Below are positions 1 through 8,479 of a stretch of 64,000 nt of DNA, piece by piece (positions within the stretch are counted from its first letter, which is position 1; each line of letters opens with the position of its first letter). The DNA lies in NCBI RefSeq assembly GCF_000429645.1, contig NZ_KE386934.1, positions 558,001 through 622,000 on the forward strand. The letters run 5' to 3'. A model generated the notes under the pieces. That model had not been told where the DNA came from. It made no database searches and saw only the letters and a program-made list of their open reading frames with translations. The DNA comes from Niveispirillum irakense DSM 11586 (GTDB lineage: Bacteria; Pseudomonadota; Alphaproteobacteria; Azospirillales; Azospirillaceae). The position numbers were made by a program, and so were the translations under genes.

Positions 1-14
1 CATCCGGCGCCCCG

Positions 15-401
15 ATGCGTGTTCTCATCGTGGAGGATGACGCGCTGGTTGCCCTGGGCATCCGCATGACCGTGACCGAACTGGGCTATGAGGTGGTGGG
101 GATTGCCGCGTCGGAGCTGGAGGCTGTTGCCCTGGCCGATGCGGAACGGCCGCAAATGGCGTTGATGGATATCCGTCTGCGCGGCCCTGTGGATGGGGTG
201 GATACCGCCCGCCGCCTGCGCAGCGAATTCTCCATCCGCAGTGTCTATCTTTCGGCCTATGCGGACGAGCAGACAATGGCGCGGGTGGCACAGACCTATC
301 CGCTCGGCTTCGTGCAAAAGCCCTATTCTGCGCCGCAATTGAAACAAGCCCTTGAACTTGCCCAAAGGCGCCTTGTACAAAACACTGAAAAATCAGGGTG
401 A
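15..401 (+). CDS. Stand-alone response regulator receiver protein (CheY-like)
   Basis: A 128-residue single receiver domain with no output domain. The acidic pair D8-D9 follows the first beta strand, the phospho-acceptor is D52 in the segment ALMDIRLRG, a serine sits at 80 at the switch position, and the conserved lysine is K102 in VQKPY. Such proteins take phosphate from a histidine kinase and act through protein contacts. The start is 15 bases from the window edge, so its partner kinase, if adjacent, lies outside. The ATG at 15 is the only sensible start. The role of the pathway cannot be told from here. Confidence 0.9.
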   Translation: MRVLIVEDDALVALGIRMTVTELGYEVVGIAASELEAVALADAERPQMALMDIRLRGPVDGVDTARRLRSEFSIRSVYLSAYADEQTMARVAQTYPLGFVQKPYSAPQLKQALELAQRRLVQNTEKSG

Positions 402-616
402 TATCATGGGTTCGCCGCAATCTGCGGCTAATCCATTATACATGACAAAGAAAATCGGCCCGGCCGCCAGAAATCGAAAAAATTCGGCTGTGTCGGGAGC
501 GATTGAACGGTTACCCTGTTGTCACAGGGAAACGGCCATTCTAAGGCCGGCAATGGGTGGAGCCGACCGCACCAGCGGTCAATTGACCACCAGTTTGACG
601 TGAAGGAGCGAAAGAT

Positions 617-952
617 ATGCGCGTGCTTCCCTTGGTTTTCTCGGGTCTGATGGTTCTGGGCCTGGCCGCTTGCGGCGAGAAGAAGGCGAACGAGCAGCCG
701 GCAACCCCGCCGCCGGCCACGTCCGATGTCCCCGCGACCACGGGCGCCCCGGTTGAGCCGCCGGCCGACACCATGACGACGCCGCCGGCCGACACGACCA
801 CGCCGCCGGCCGATACCACGACGGTCCCGCCGGAAGGCACCACCACCCCGGACAGCACCACCACGCCGGATGCCACGACCCCGCCGGCTGGTGAGACCAC
901 TACGCCGCCGGCTGGTGAGACCACTACGCCGCCGTCCGGCACCAGCAACTGA
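617..952 (+). CDS. Pro/Thr-rich lipoprotein with tandem repeats
   Basis: A 111-residue protein with a lipoprotein signal: hydrophobic stretch to about residue 18 and lipobox LAAC, so it should be lipid-anchored at that cysteine. The rest is low-complexity Pro-Pro-Ala-Asp/Gly-Thr-Thr repeats, probably an extended flexible tether in the periplasm or at the surface. The DNA shows the repeats directly: a 24-base unit occurs twice exactly at 881-904 and 905-928. An AAGGAG ribosome site at 603-608 supports the ATG at 617. It is followed by a clear terminator. No enzymatic domain is visible; function unknown. Confidence 0.75.
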   Translation: MRVLPLVFSGLMVLGLAACGEKKANEQPATPPPATSDVPATTGAPVEPPADTMTTPPADTTTPPADTTTVPPEGTTTPDSTTTPDATTPPAGETTTPPAGETTTPPSGTSN

Positions 953-995
953 TCACACAGCCGCCTTCGGACGGCATGTATCAGCGCTAAAGGTC

Positions 996-1022
996 AAGGG
1001 CCGGGAATTTCCCGGCCCTTTT
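996..1022 (+). terminator. Rho-independent terminator after the lipoprotein gene
   Basis: A perfect GC-rich stem (AAGGGCCGGG paired with CCCGGCCCTT, five-base loop) followed by a short T run, 44 bases after the stop of the lipoprotein gene. It is symmetrical enough to also act on minus-strand transcripts leaving rsmA, which ends nearby at 1052. Confidence 0.85.
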
Positions 1023-1051
1023 CCATGAAATGCACCAATGAGGCGCCGCAA

Positions 1052-1897
1052 TCAGCCCGCAGCGCGCCACGCCTTGGCCAGGGCAACAAACCCGTCCACG
1101 TCAATTTCCTCTGCCCGCGCCGTCGGGGCGATACCGACTGAAAGCAACAAGGGCTCCGGTTCGCGCAGCAAGCCTTTCAGGCTGGACCGCAGCATCTTGC
1201 GCCGTTGCCCGAAGGCCGCTGCCACCAGGGCCTCCATGGTGGCGAAATCCGGATCATCCGCCGGGCGCTGGCGCGGGGCCAGGCGCACAACGGCACTGTC
1301 TACCTTGGGCGGCGGGGTGAAGGCACGGGCCGGAAGATCCATGATGGTCCGGCAATCGGCCAGCCATTGCGACATCACCGCCAACCGGCCATAGGCTTCG
1401 GTACGGGGCCGCGCCACAATGCGGTCGGCCACTTCCTTCTGGAACATCAGCGCCAGGAAGCGATATTCCGTCATCCGCTTCAGCCAGCCGATCAGAAGCG
1501 GTGTGCCAACATTATACGGCAGGTTGGAGACCACGGCGCGCGGGGCCGGCACCAGATCGACCGGGTCGACCGTCAGTGCATCGGCCTCCACCAGGGTCAG
1601 CCGGCCGGCGGATGCCGCAATGACATCGCCCAGCGCCGCCGCAAAGCGCGGATCACGCTCCACCGCCACCACCCGTTCCGCAGCGCTTTCCACCAGCGCC
1701 CGGGTCAAGCCGCCGGGGCCGGGGCCAACCTCCACCACACTCAACCCATTAAAATTCCCCGCCTCCCGCACGATGCGGCGGGTGAGATTGAGATCGAGCA
1801 GGAAATGCTGGCCAAAAGACTTCTTGGCCGCCAGATCGTGGGTGGCGATCACATCGCGCAACGGCGGCAGATGCGACAGGTCGCGGCCGTCAGACAT
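1052..1897 (-). CDS. rsmA: 16S rRNA (adenine1518-N6/adenine1519-N6)-dimethyltransferase
   Basis: 281 residues from the chosen start. RsmA (KsgA) dimethylates two adjacent adenines in the 3' hairpin of 16S rRNA late in small-subunit assembly. Visible motifs are KKSFGQHFLLD near the N-terminus, the SAM-binding EVGPGPGGLT, and the catalytic NLPYNV typical of the rRNA adenine dimethylase family. The ATG at 1897 is preferred over upstream ATGs because the KSFGQHF motif then falls near residue 30, a GGGGGT ribosome site precedes it, and the start overlaps the pdxA stop by 8 bases. It is the last gene of the lptF-lptG-surA-pdxA-rsmA series. Confidence 0.96.
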   Translation of the reverse strand: MSDGRDLSHLPPLRDVIATHDLAAKKSFGQHFLLDLNLTRRIVREAGNFNGLSVVEVGPGPGGLTRALVESAAERVVAVERDPRFAAALGDVIAASAGRLTLVEADALTVDPVDLVPAPRAVVSNLPYNVGTPLLIGWLKRMTEYRFLALMFQKEVADRIVARPRTEAYGRLAVMSQWLADCRTIMDLPARAFTPPPKVDSAVVRLAPRQRPADDPDFATMEALVAAAFGQRRKMLRSSLKGLLREPEPLLLSVGIAPTARAEEIDVDGFVALAKAWRAAG

Positions 1898-2924
1898 GGA
1901 GACCCCCATCACGACGGGCTGCAATGGCGCCCGCCCGGTGCAGGGCGGCAATCAGGCTGCTGGCACTGGCTTTGCCCGTTCCGGCAAGGGAAAGGGCGGT
2001 CCCGTGGTCGGGTGATGTGCGCACGAAGGGCAGCCCCAGCGTGACATTGACCCCGGTATCGAAATCCAGCGTCTTCAACGGGATCAACCCCTGATCATGA
2101 TACATGCAGACAACAGCGTCATAATGTGCCCGCGCCCCGGCATGGAACAGCGTATCCGCCGGGAAGGGGCCAGACGCCGCAATCCCTTCCGCCTGTAAAC
2201 GGGCGATAGCGGGCGTGATGATCTCCATCTCCTCCCGCCCCATGGCGCCCCCTTCCCCCGCATGCGGGTTCAGGGCTGCCACGGCCAGACGCGGCGCTTC
2301 GATCCCGAAATCCCGGATCAGGGCGGCATGGGTGACACGGGCGACATGGCAGATCGCATCCGCCGTCAGCGCCATCGCCACATCCTTCAGCGCCAGATGG
2401 ATGGTGGCCAGCACAACGCGCAGGCCCCCGCCTTCCAGCAGCATCACGGTGCCATCGTCCGGCAGGCCGGCCAGATGGGCCAGATACTCCGTATGGCCCG
2501 GCCAGCGGAAGCCCGTGGCATAGAGCGCGCTTTTCTGGATCGGGTTGGTCACCACCCCGGCCAGCAGGCCGGCGCGGGTCAGTTCCACAGCACGGTCGAT
2601 GGCGGCAATGACGGAAGCGCCATTGGCCGGGTCGGGCTTACCGGCGACAACCGGCACGGACAACTGCACCGGCAATACGGGCAGGGCCTGGTCGAACAGG
2701 TCGGGCACAGCCGCCAGTTCCCCCTCCCCCACAACCCGTATAGGGACGGAAAGACCAAGCCGGTCGGCCAGCGCTGCCAGCCTATTCGGATCATCCAGCA
2801 GCACGAAGGGCGGCACAGGGCGCAAGGCACGCCCGGCCCAGGCGGCAAGGGCGATATCACCGCCAATGCCGGCCGGCTCCCCCATGGTCAGGCCCAGTGG
2901 CCGCGCGGCGGCCATCCTGGTCAC
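1890..2924 (-). CDS. pdxA: 4-hydroxythreonine-4-phosphate dehydrogenase
   Basis: 344 residues; oxidises 4-phosphohydroxy-L-threonine in the DXP-dependent route to pyridoxal phosphate. Three metal-ligand histidine segments of PdxA are present: WPGHTEYLA, ALNPHAGEGG and MYHDQGLIPLK. The N-terminal LGLTMGEPAGIG is also typical. The start is either GTG at 2924, in a four-base GTGA overlap with the surA stop, or ATG at 2915; the overlap suggests translational coupling. It sits between surA and rsmA, a conserved proteobacterial order. Confidence 0.95.
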   Translation of the reverse strand: MTRMAAARPLGLTMGEPAGIGGDIALAAWAGRALRPVPPFVLLDDPNRLAALADRLGLSVPIRVVGEGELAAVPDLFDQALPVLPVQLSVPVVAGKPDPANGASVIAAIDRAVELTRAGLLAGVVTNPIQKSALYATGFRWPGHTEYLAHLAGLPDDGTVMLLEGGGLRVVLATIHLALKDVAMALTADAICHVARVTHAALIRDFGIEAPRLAVAALNPHAGEGGAMGREEMEIITPAIARLQAEGIAASGPFPADTLFHAGARAHYDAVVCMYHDQGLIPLKTLDFDTGVNVTLGLPFVRTSPDHGTALSLAGTGKASASSLIAALHRAGAIAARRDGGLHV

Positions 2925-4201
2925 AGCCGGGTTTCGATCGTCGCCTGGCGGCGCAGATCGCGCAGATAGCGCCGCTGCTGAAGATCCATGCGCTCCTGGA
3001 ACAAGGCACCACGCACCTGATCCGCCGGCGGCAGGCTGCCTTCCGGCACCACCCGGTCACAGACCATCAGCAGCATGACGCCACGATCCGTCACCAGCGG
3101 GTCGGTGGCATTGCCAACACCGAGGCCGCCGATCAGGCTGGAAATCTGTTCCGGGATATCCCCCAGCCGGGTGCTGGGCTGGGTGAAGACCTGGGCACCG
3201 GGAATGGACTGGGCCGCCTGCGCCAAGGCTTCGCAGCCCTTGGCAGTGCGCCCCAGCTCGCCCACTGCTTCCGTCAACTGCGCCTGCTGGGCGGGATCGT
3301 TGAGAGGAACGACGAACTGACCGACGCTGACCTGGATATTCTTGGGATCGCCAGCGGCAACCGCCCGCTCTTCCTGCAGCCACAGGATATGATAACCGGC
3401 GGCACCCCGGATCGGGCGGGAGAACTGACCGGGCCGCAACTGCTGCAGCGCCCGGTCAAGCCCTTCTTCCAACTGGCCCTGCTGAATCCACCCCAGGTCA
3501 CCACCGGTGGCGGCACCGGCGGACTGGGAAAATTGCTGGGCGACGGCATTGAAATTGGCACCCTGGCTGATCTGATCAACCAGACGCTCACCCAGCCGGC
3601 GCACCTCTTCCTCGCTGGCGGGGTTGTCCACGGCCAGGAAGATTTCCGCCACATGATATTCCGGCTTGCCGGCATTCTGGCGGATGCGCTCGATATAGGC
3701 GTTCACTTCGCTGTCGGCGATGTTCACCTGCTGGCGCACCACACGCTGCACCACCTTGTTCCAGGCAAGCTGAGCCAGCATCTGCTGGCGCATGGTCGTC
3801 CAGGGAACACCCGCCTGCCCCAATGCCGCCTGCAACTGGTCGCGCGTCATGCGATTGCGCTCGGCCGTCTCATCCAGGGCGCGGTTCAATTCATCTTCGG
3901 TAACCGTCATGTTGCGCTCGCGCGCTTCCTGAATCTGCAGCGCCTCGTCGGTCAGCAGACGCAGCACCTGGGGCAGCAGGCGCTGGCGCGTTTCCGGCGT
4001 GTCAGGCAGACCGGACGAGACGATGGCGAGCTGCATGCGCCCTTCCACATCGTTCATCGTGATCGGCGATTCATTCACGATGGCGGCGATACGGCCCAAT
4101 TGGGCCGGTTGCGCCACCGCCTGTCCCTGAAAGGGCGCAAGCGGGATGGACAGGGCAAGGGCAGTCGCCCCGAACAAGGCTTTGCGCGCGAAGCTTTTCA
4201 T
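2921..4201 (-). CDS. surA: Periplasmic chaperone / peptidyl-prolyl isomerase SurA
   Basis: 426 residues from the preferred ATG at 4201, which gives a standard signal peptide (KSFARKALFGATALALSIPL..., cleavage after AVA). Upstream ATGs would add up to 28 residues with no ribosome site advantage. SurA escorts unfolded beta-barrel proteins to the BAM complex. The N-terminal SurA domain begins at IAAIVNESPITMNDVEGR. One clear parvulin domain follows (PEYHVAEIFLAV through GYHILWLQEE); a second, more degenerate one lies near the C-terminus. Position after lptF-lptG fits an outer-membrane biogenesis operon. Confidence 0.93.
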   Translation of the reverse strand: MKSFARKALFGATALALSIPLAPFQGQAVAQPAQLGRIAAIVNESPITMNDVEGRMQLAIVSSGLPDTPETRQRLLPQVLRLLTDEALQIQEARERNMTVTEDELNRALDETAERNRMTRDQLQAALGQAGVPWTTMRQQMLAQLAWNKVVQRVVRQQVNIADSEVNAYIERIRQNAGKPEYHVAEIFLAVDNPASEEEVRRLGERLVDQISQGANFNAVAQQFSQSAGAATGGDLGWIQQGQLEEGLDRALQQLRPGQFSRPIRGAAGYHILWLQEERAVAAGDPKNIQVSVGQFVVPLNDPAQQAQLTEAVGELGRTAKGCEALAQAAQSIPGAQVFTQPSTRLGDIPEQISSLIGGLGVGNATDPLVTDRGVMLLMVCDRVVPEGSLPPADQVRGALFQERMDLQQRRYLRDLRRQATIETRL

Positions 4202-4316
4202 GGTCAGTCGGATCACAGGCTGCATCATAGGGTGCTTCTTATAGAGAACTGGTCGCCGGAAGGCAAAGCGTGTCGGCAAATTCATGCCCGACGGTGCGTC
4301 TGTCGCATTTCATGGG

Positions 4317-5414
4317 TCAACCATCCTCCGTATGCAGCAGGGCCGCCGCCGACAACATCACCGTGACGCCGGCCGGCGCCCAGGCCGCCAGCAGCACGGG
4401 AATGGAGCCAGACATGCCGAGCGCCATGATCACATCCTTGATGATGAACAGCAGCAGCGCCGATACGACACCGGCACCAATAAGCTGCAATGTGCCACCA
4501 CCCCGCATCTGCCGCAGGGAGAAGGCCGCTGCCAGCAACACCATGGCGGCAAACAGCACCGGCTGCGCCAGCAGCGTGTGCCAGTAAAGCCGGTGCCGTA
4601 CCGGCGACAGGCCGGTCAATTCCAGTGTGCGGATAAAACTGGGCAATTCCCAGAAGGACAAGGTATCGGGAGAAGCGAAACTCTCCTGGATACGATCTTC
4701 CGTCAGGTCGGTTTCCAGCCGGTACCGTGCCAGGAAGCGGGGCGCTTCCCCCGGCTGGTTGTACCAGACCTCTGTCAAGTCCCAGTAACCGGGCTGAAGC
4801 ACGGCAGATGCTGCATCCAGCCGGGCAGACAGCGGACGGGTCGGGCTGGAGAGCAACACCATGACGCGCCGCAGTTCCAGCGTGCCGGGGACCACCGATT
4901 CTGCATGGATGCGATACCCCCCGCTCTCTGTCACCTGCCGCAGCCAGATACCGGAACTGCCGACATCCAGGGAGGATGTCATCCCCCGGATGTACCGGTT
5001 CTCCAGCTTCTCATACCGATTCAGCATGGCGGCGAAGATCGGGTTCAGCACCGTGACCAGCACGATCCCAATCACCATGGCCCAGGCGAGCACCGGGGTC
5101 ATGAACTGCCAGACGCTGATGCCGCTGGCGCGGGCAACCACAAGCTCTTGGCTGCGTGTCAGCCTGAAGAAGGTGTACATGCCGCCAAAAAGGATAACGA
5201 AGGGGAATATCTCCTGCCCGATTTCCGGCAGTTTCAGCAGCCCCATCGTGACCACAATGTCAAACGTGGCTTCCGGCCGGTTCGCAGCGCGACGGAGCAG
5301 TTCAACCGTATCCAGCAGATAGACCAAGGCCAGAAGCGCCGACAGCCCTGCCATGAACCAGAGCAGAAACTGGCGGCCGACATAATGGGAAAAGGTTGCG
5401 GACAGGCGCATCAC
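4317..5414 (-). CDS. lptG: LPS export ABC transporter permease LptG
   Basis: 365 residues of the YjgP/YjgQ permease family. It has paired transmembrane helices at the N-terminus (residues about 15-90), a large periplasmic beta-jellyroll-like middle and three helices at the C-terminus. The opening SHYVGRQFLLWFMAG and the LLDTVELLRR that follows it are LptG-like. With LptF and cytoplasmic LptB it extracts lipopolysaccharide from the inner membrane and passes it to LptC. The start is GTG at 5414 or ATG at 5411; lptF stops at 5415, so the genes abut and are surely co-transcribed. Confidence 0.94.
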   Translation of the reverse strand: MMRLSATFSHYVGRQFLLWFMAGLSALLALVYLLDTVELLRRAANRPEATFDIVVTMGLLKLPEIGQEIFPFVILFGGMYTFFRLTRSQELVVARASGISVWQFMTPVLAWAMVIGIVLVTVLNPIFAAMLNRYEKLENRYIRGMTSSLDVGSSGIWLRQVTESGGYRIHAESVVPGTLELRRVMVLLSSPTRPLSARLDAASAVLQPGYWDLTEVWYNQPGEAPRFLARYRLETDLTEDRIQESFASPDTLSFWELPSFIRTLELTGLSPVRHRLYWHTLLAQPVLFAAMVLLAAAFSLRQMRGGGTLQLIGAGVVSALLLFIIKDVIMALGMSGSIPVLLAAWAPAGVTVMLSAAALLHTEDG

Positions 5415-6551
5415 TCAGCCCTCCCCCGCCAGGCGCGCCGCAGGCGGCGGCGACCGGCGCCATAGGCCAGCCAGTTGCACACGCTGAAGATACCAGAGGC
5501 CCAGCGGAATCGGCAGGATGGCAACCATATAAAGCAGCGGCGTCAGGGCCGGTGCCTTGCCAATCAGGTTGACGATGCCCAGCGTCCCCGCCTGCAGCAC
5601 CAGCGCCCCAACGGCGGCAATAGTGACGCGCTGGCCCCGCCCGCGTCGGGAAAATTCCCCTGGCAACAAGGCACACAGGCCGATCACGGCGAAGGACAGC
5701 GCCAGGAAGGGGCTCGCCAGACGATTATGCAATTCCGCCCGGATACGGCCGGCGAAACGCTTGTCATCCTCGCTGTCATCGGGATGCCACAGCTGGGTCA
5801 GCGTCCGCTCCCGCGGCTCCACCCACCGGGCCGTGAATTCCTTGCGCAGGGCCTGAAGGTCCACAGCGTACCGTTCAAATTCCAGCCAGTCCGTCTTGCC
5901 GGTGGCGGGGGTGAATTTCGTCTGTGTCCCGTCATGCACCAGCACACGAGGTTGCCCGTCAGCATCGGTCAGCGTGCCGCGCTGGGCAACGACCGTACTG
6001 ATGGAACCGGGCTGCCGCGTATCATGGATCAACAGGTCCACCAGCGTGCCATCGGCCAGCCGGTCCCGGACATAGACCGTCAGCCCGTCCCCCAGCTCGT
6101 TAAAGGTGCCTTCGCGGAGCAGGGCGGCAGAAATGTCGGACCGGACCGACTGTCGCATGGCGACAAGCTGACGCTGCGCCGCCGGGCCGATATGGATGGT
6201 CAGGGCGAAACACAAAAGCACCACGACCATCCCCAGGGCAAGCGCCGGGCGGGCCAGGGACAGCGGCCCCAGGCCCGCCGCCCGCATCACCACCAGTTCG
6301 CTGTCCGCCGTCATGCGATTATAGGTGAACAGCACCCCGGCCAGCAGCCCGAAAGGCAGCACCAACGACAGGAAGGTCGGAAAAGCCAGCATCGCCAGTT
6401 GCAGGAAAGCCCCGAACGAGGCGCCCCCTTCCACCACCAGTTCCACAAGCCGCAGCGACTGGGTCAACCAGATCGCCGCCGACAGGGCACCAGTCACCGC
6501 GGCCGTAGCGACGGCGAGATTGCGCAGCAGGTAACGGTTGATCTGGTACAT
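5415..6551 (-). CDS. lptF: LPS export ABC transporter permease LptF
   Basis: 378 residues, the YjgP/YjgQ-family partner of LptG. The N-terminus (INRYLLRNLAVATAAV) leads into the first membrane helix, followed by the family segment LPFGLLAGVLFTYNRMTADSE, a periplasmic domain, and C-terminal helices. First gene of the minus-strand operon lptF-lptG-surA-pdxA-rsmA. The neighbouring divergent gene is pepA; this lptF/pepA divergence is common in proteobacteria. The intergenic 6552-6842 must hold both promoters. Confidence 0.94.
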   Translation of the reverse strand: MYQINRYLLRNLAVATAAVTGALSAAIWLTQSLRLVELVVEGGASFGAFLQLAMLAFPTFLSLVLPFGLLAGVLFTYNRMTADSELVVMRAAGLGPLSLARPALALGMVVVLLCFALTIHIGPAAQRQLVAMRQSVRSDISAALLREGTFNELGDGLTVYVRDRLADGTLVDLLIHDTRQPGSISTVVAQRGTLTDADGQPRVLVHDGTQTKFTPATGKTDWLEFERYAVDLQALRKEFTARWVEPRERTLTQLWHPDDSEDDKRFAGRIRAELHNRLASPFLALSFAVIGLCALLPGEFSRRGRGQRVTIAAVGALVLQAGTLGIVNLIGKAPALTPLLYMVAILPIPLGLWYLQRVQLAGLWRRSPPPAARLAGEG

Positions 6552-6842
6552 GGCTTTCCGGGTTGGCCGCCCTTTACGATAAGGAACGGAGACATGGCGA
6601 TGGCTGACCAGTTTACACGTATCAGCACCTATCCGGCGATTGCGTCCTGAACGTGGCGGCCATCGCCACGCCGATCCACATTTCCGGGGGTGGGTTTGTG
6701 CGACCGGGCCTTTTTTGTATCGCCGCTGACCTTGACACCACGCCGCCGCTGTTCTTTATCGACTCTCTGCCATACACACAACGCCGGAACCGGCGGAACC
6801 TTTCCGCGAAACGCGAATCCGGACAACCAGAGAGCCACCTGA

Positions 6843-8327
6843 ATGAAAATCGCCTTCTCGTCGCCCAGCCTGCCCAAGGCCGGTATTCTGGCCGTAACCG
6901 TCGCTGCCGACCGCGCGCTGGGCACTTTCGGTCGTGACCTGGATCAGCGCAGCGGCGGCCAGATCGCGCGCGCCATCGAAGCCGCCCGCTTCAAGGGCAA
7001 GGCCGAGGAAGTGCTGAACCTGGTGGCCCCGGCCGGGCTGGATGTATCGCGCTTGCTGCTGGTCGGCATCGGCGCCGATGCCGGCGCGCTGACCGCCAAC
7101 AATGTCGGCGCCGCCGTGCTGGCCGCCGTGCAGTTCAGCGGTGAGGCGGAAGTGGCGCTGGTGGTCGATGACCATGCGCTGAAGGTCGAACCCGGCCTGT
7201 TCGCCGCAGAGGCCGCCTTCGGCGCCTATCTGCGCAGCTACCGCTTCGACAAGTACCATTCCACACTGACCGCCGACAAAAAGCCGTCCATCACCAAGGT
7301 GACGGTGCAGGTCGAGGCGACCAAGGACGCCAAGAAGGCGTGGGACAAGCTGGAGAAGATCGCCGACGGCATCTTCCTGACCCGCGACGTGGTGACCGAG
7401 CCGCCGAACGTGATCTATCCGGAGACCCTGGCCGACCGCTGCGTCGCGCTGGAGAAGATCGGCCTGGAGGTCGATGTTCTGGATGAGAAGAAGATGAAGA
7501 AGCTGGGCATGGGCGCGCTGCTGGGCGTGGGCCAGGGCTCCACCCAGCCGCCGCGTCTGGTGGTGATGAAGTGGAATGGCGGCGCCAAGGGCGATGCCCC
7601 CGTTGCCTTTGTCGGCAAGGGCATCACCTTTGATACCGGCGGCATCTCCATCAAGCCTGCCGCCAACATGGATGACATGAAGTGGGACATGGGCGGTTCC
7701 GGCACCGTGATCGGCCTGATGGCCGCCCTGGCCGGCCGTAAGGCGAAGGCCAACGTCGTTGGTATCGTCGCCCTGGCCGAGAATATGCCCGACGGCAATG
7801 CCCAGCGTCCGGGCGACGTGGTGACCTCCATGTCCGGCCAGACGATCGAGGTGCTGAACACCGACGCCGAAGGCCGTCTGGTGCTGGCCGACGCCCTCTG
7901 GTACTGCCAGGACCAGTTCAAGCCGAAATTCATGGTCGATCTGGCCACGCTGACCGGCGCCGTCATTGTCAGCCTGGGCAACGAGCATGCCGGCCTGTTC
8001 TCCAACAATGATGAGTTGGCGGGCAAGCTGACCGAGGCCGGTCTGGCAACGGGTGAGAAGCTGTGGCGTCTGCCGCTGGCCCCGGCCTATGACAAGGATA
8101 TCGACAGCGACATCGCCGATATGAAGAATATCGGTCGCCCGATGAATGCCGGTTCCATCATCGGTGCCCAGTTCCTGCAGCGCTTTGTCAATGACACGCC
8201 CTGGGCGCATCTGGACATTGCCGGCACCGCCTGGACCAAGGCCGACAAGGGCATGGTGCCGAAGGGTGCAACCGCCTTTGGTGTCCGCCTGCTGGACCGG
8301 CTGGTTGCGGATCATTACGAGGGTTGA
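6843..8327 (+). CDS. pepA: Leucyl aminopeptidase (M17)
   Basis: 494 residues, the usual length. M17 dimetal aminopeptidase, hexameric in known homologues, acting in cytosolic peptide turnover. The metal and catalytic segments are VGKGITFDTGGISIKP (lysine and aspartate ligands), MKWDMGGSG and the signature NTDAEGRLVLADAL. In many proteobacteria pepA is followed directly by holC; here two genes lie between them. The gene is followed by a terminator, so the GH35 gene downstream is an independent unit. Confidence 0.97.
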   Translation: MKIAFSSPSLPKAGILAVTVAADRALGTFGRDLDQRSGGQIARAIEAARFKGKAEEVLNLVAPAGLDVSRLLLVGIGADAGALTANNVGAAVLAAVQFSGEAEVALVVDDHALKVEPGLFAAEAAFGAYLRSYRFDKYHSTLTADKKPSITKVTVQVEATKDAKKAWDKLEKIADGIFLTRDVVTEPPNVIYPETLADRCVALEKIGLEVDVLDEKKMKKLGMGALLGVGQGSTQPPRLVVMKWNGGAKGDAPVAFVGKGITFDTGGISIKPAANMDDMKWDMGGSGTVIGLMAALAGRKAKANVVGIVALAENMPDGNAQRPGDVVTSMSGQTIEVLNTDAEGRLVLADALWYCQDQFKPKFMVDLATLTGAVIVSLGNEHAGLFSNNDELAGKLTEAGLATGEKLWRLPLAPAYDKDIDSDIADMKNIGRPMNAGSIIGAQFLQRFVNDTPWAHLDIAGTAWTKADKGMVPKGATAFGVRLLDRLVADHYEG

Positions 8328-8360
8328 TCCCTCACCCGTTCCCCGTCCGGAATGGATTTT

Positions 8361-8388
8361 ACAGGGCCCCCATCGCGGGGCCCTGTTT
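8361..8388 (+). terminator. Rho-independent terminator after pepA
   Basis: A perfect stem ACAGGGCCCC / GGGGCCCTGT with a short loop followed by TTTC, 33 bases after the pepA stop. It separates pepA from the GH35 gene. Confidence 0.85.
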
Positions 8389-8479
8389 CATTTCCAGCCT
8401 CTCCAACAGTGGTTCATTCTCCCATATTTATCAGATAATATTTCCGGATAAGGAAAAACCGGCTGTTGGGAGGATGTGA

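Noticed and set aside
6756..8315. A 519-codon minus-strand frame opposite pepA
   Set aside because: Shadow of pepA, which has all the M17 motifs.
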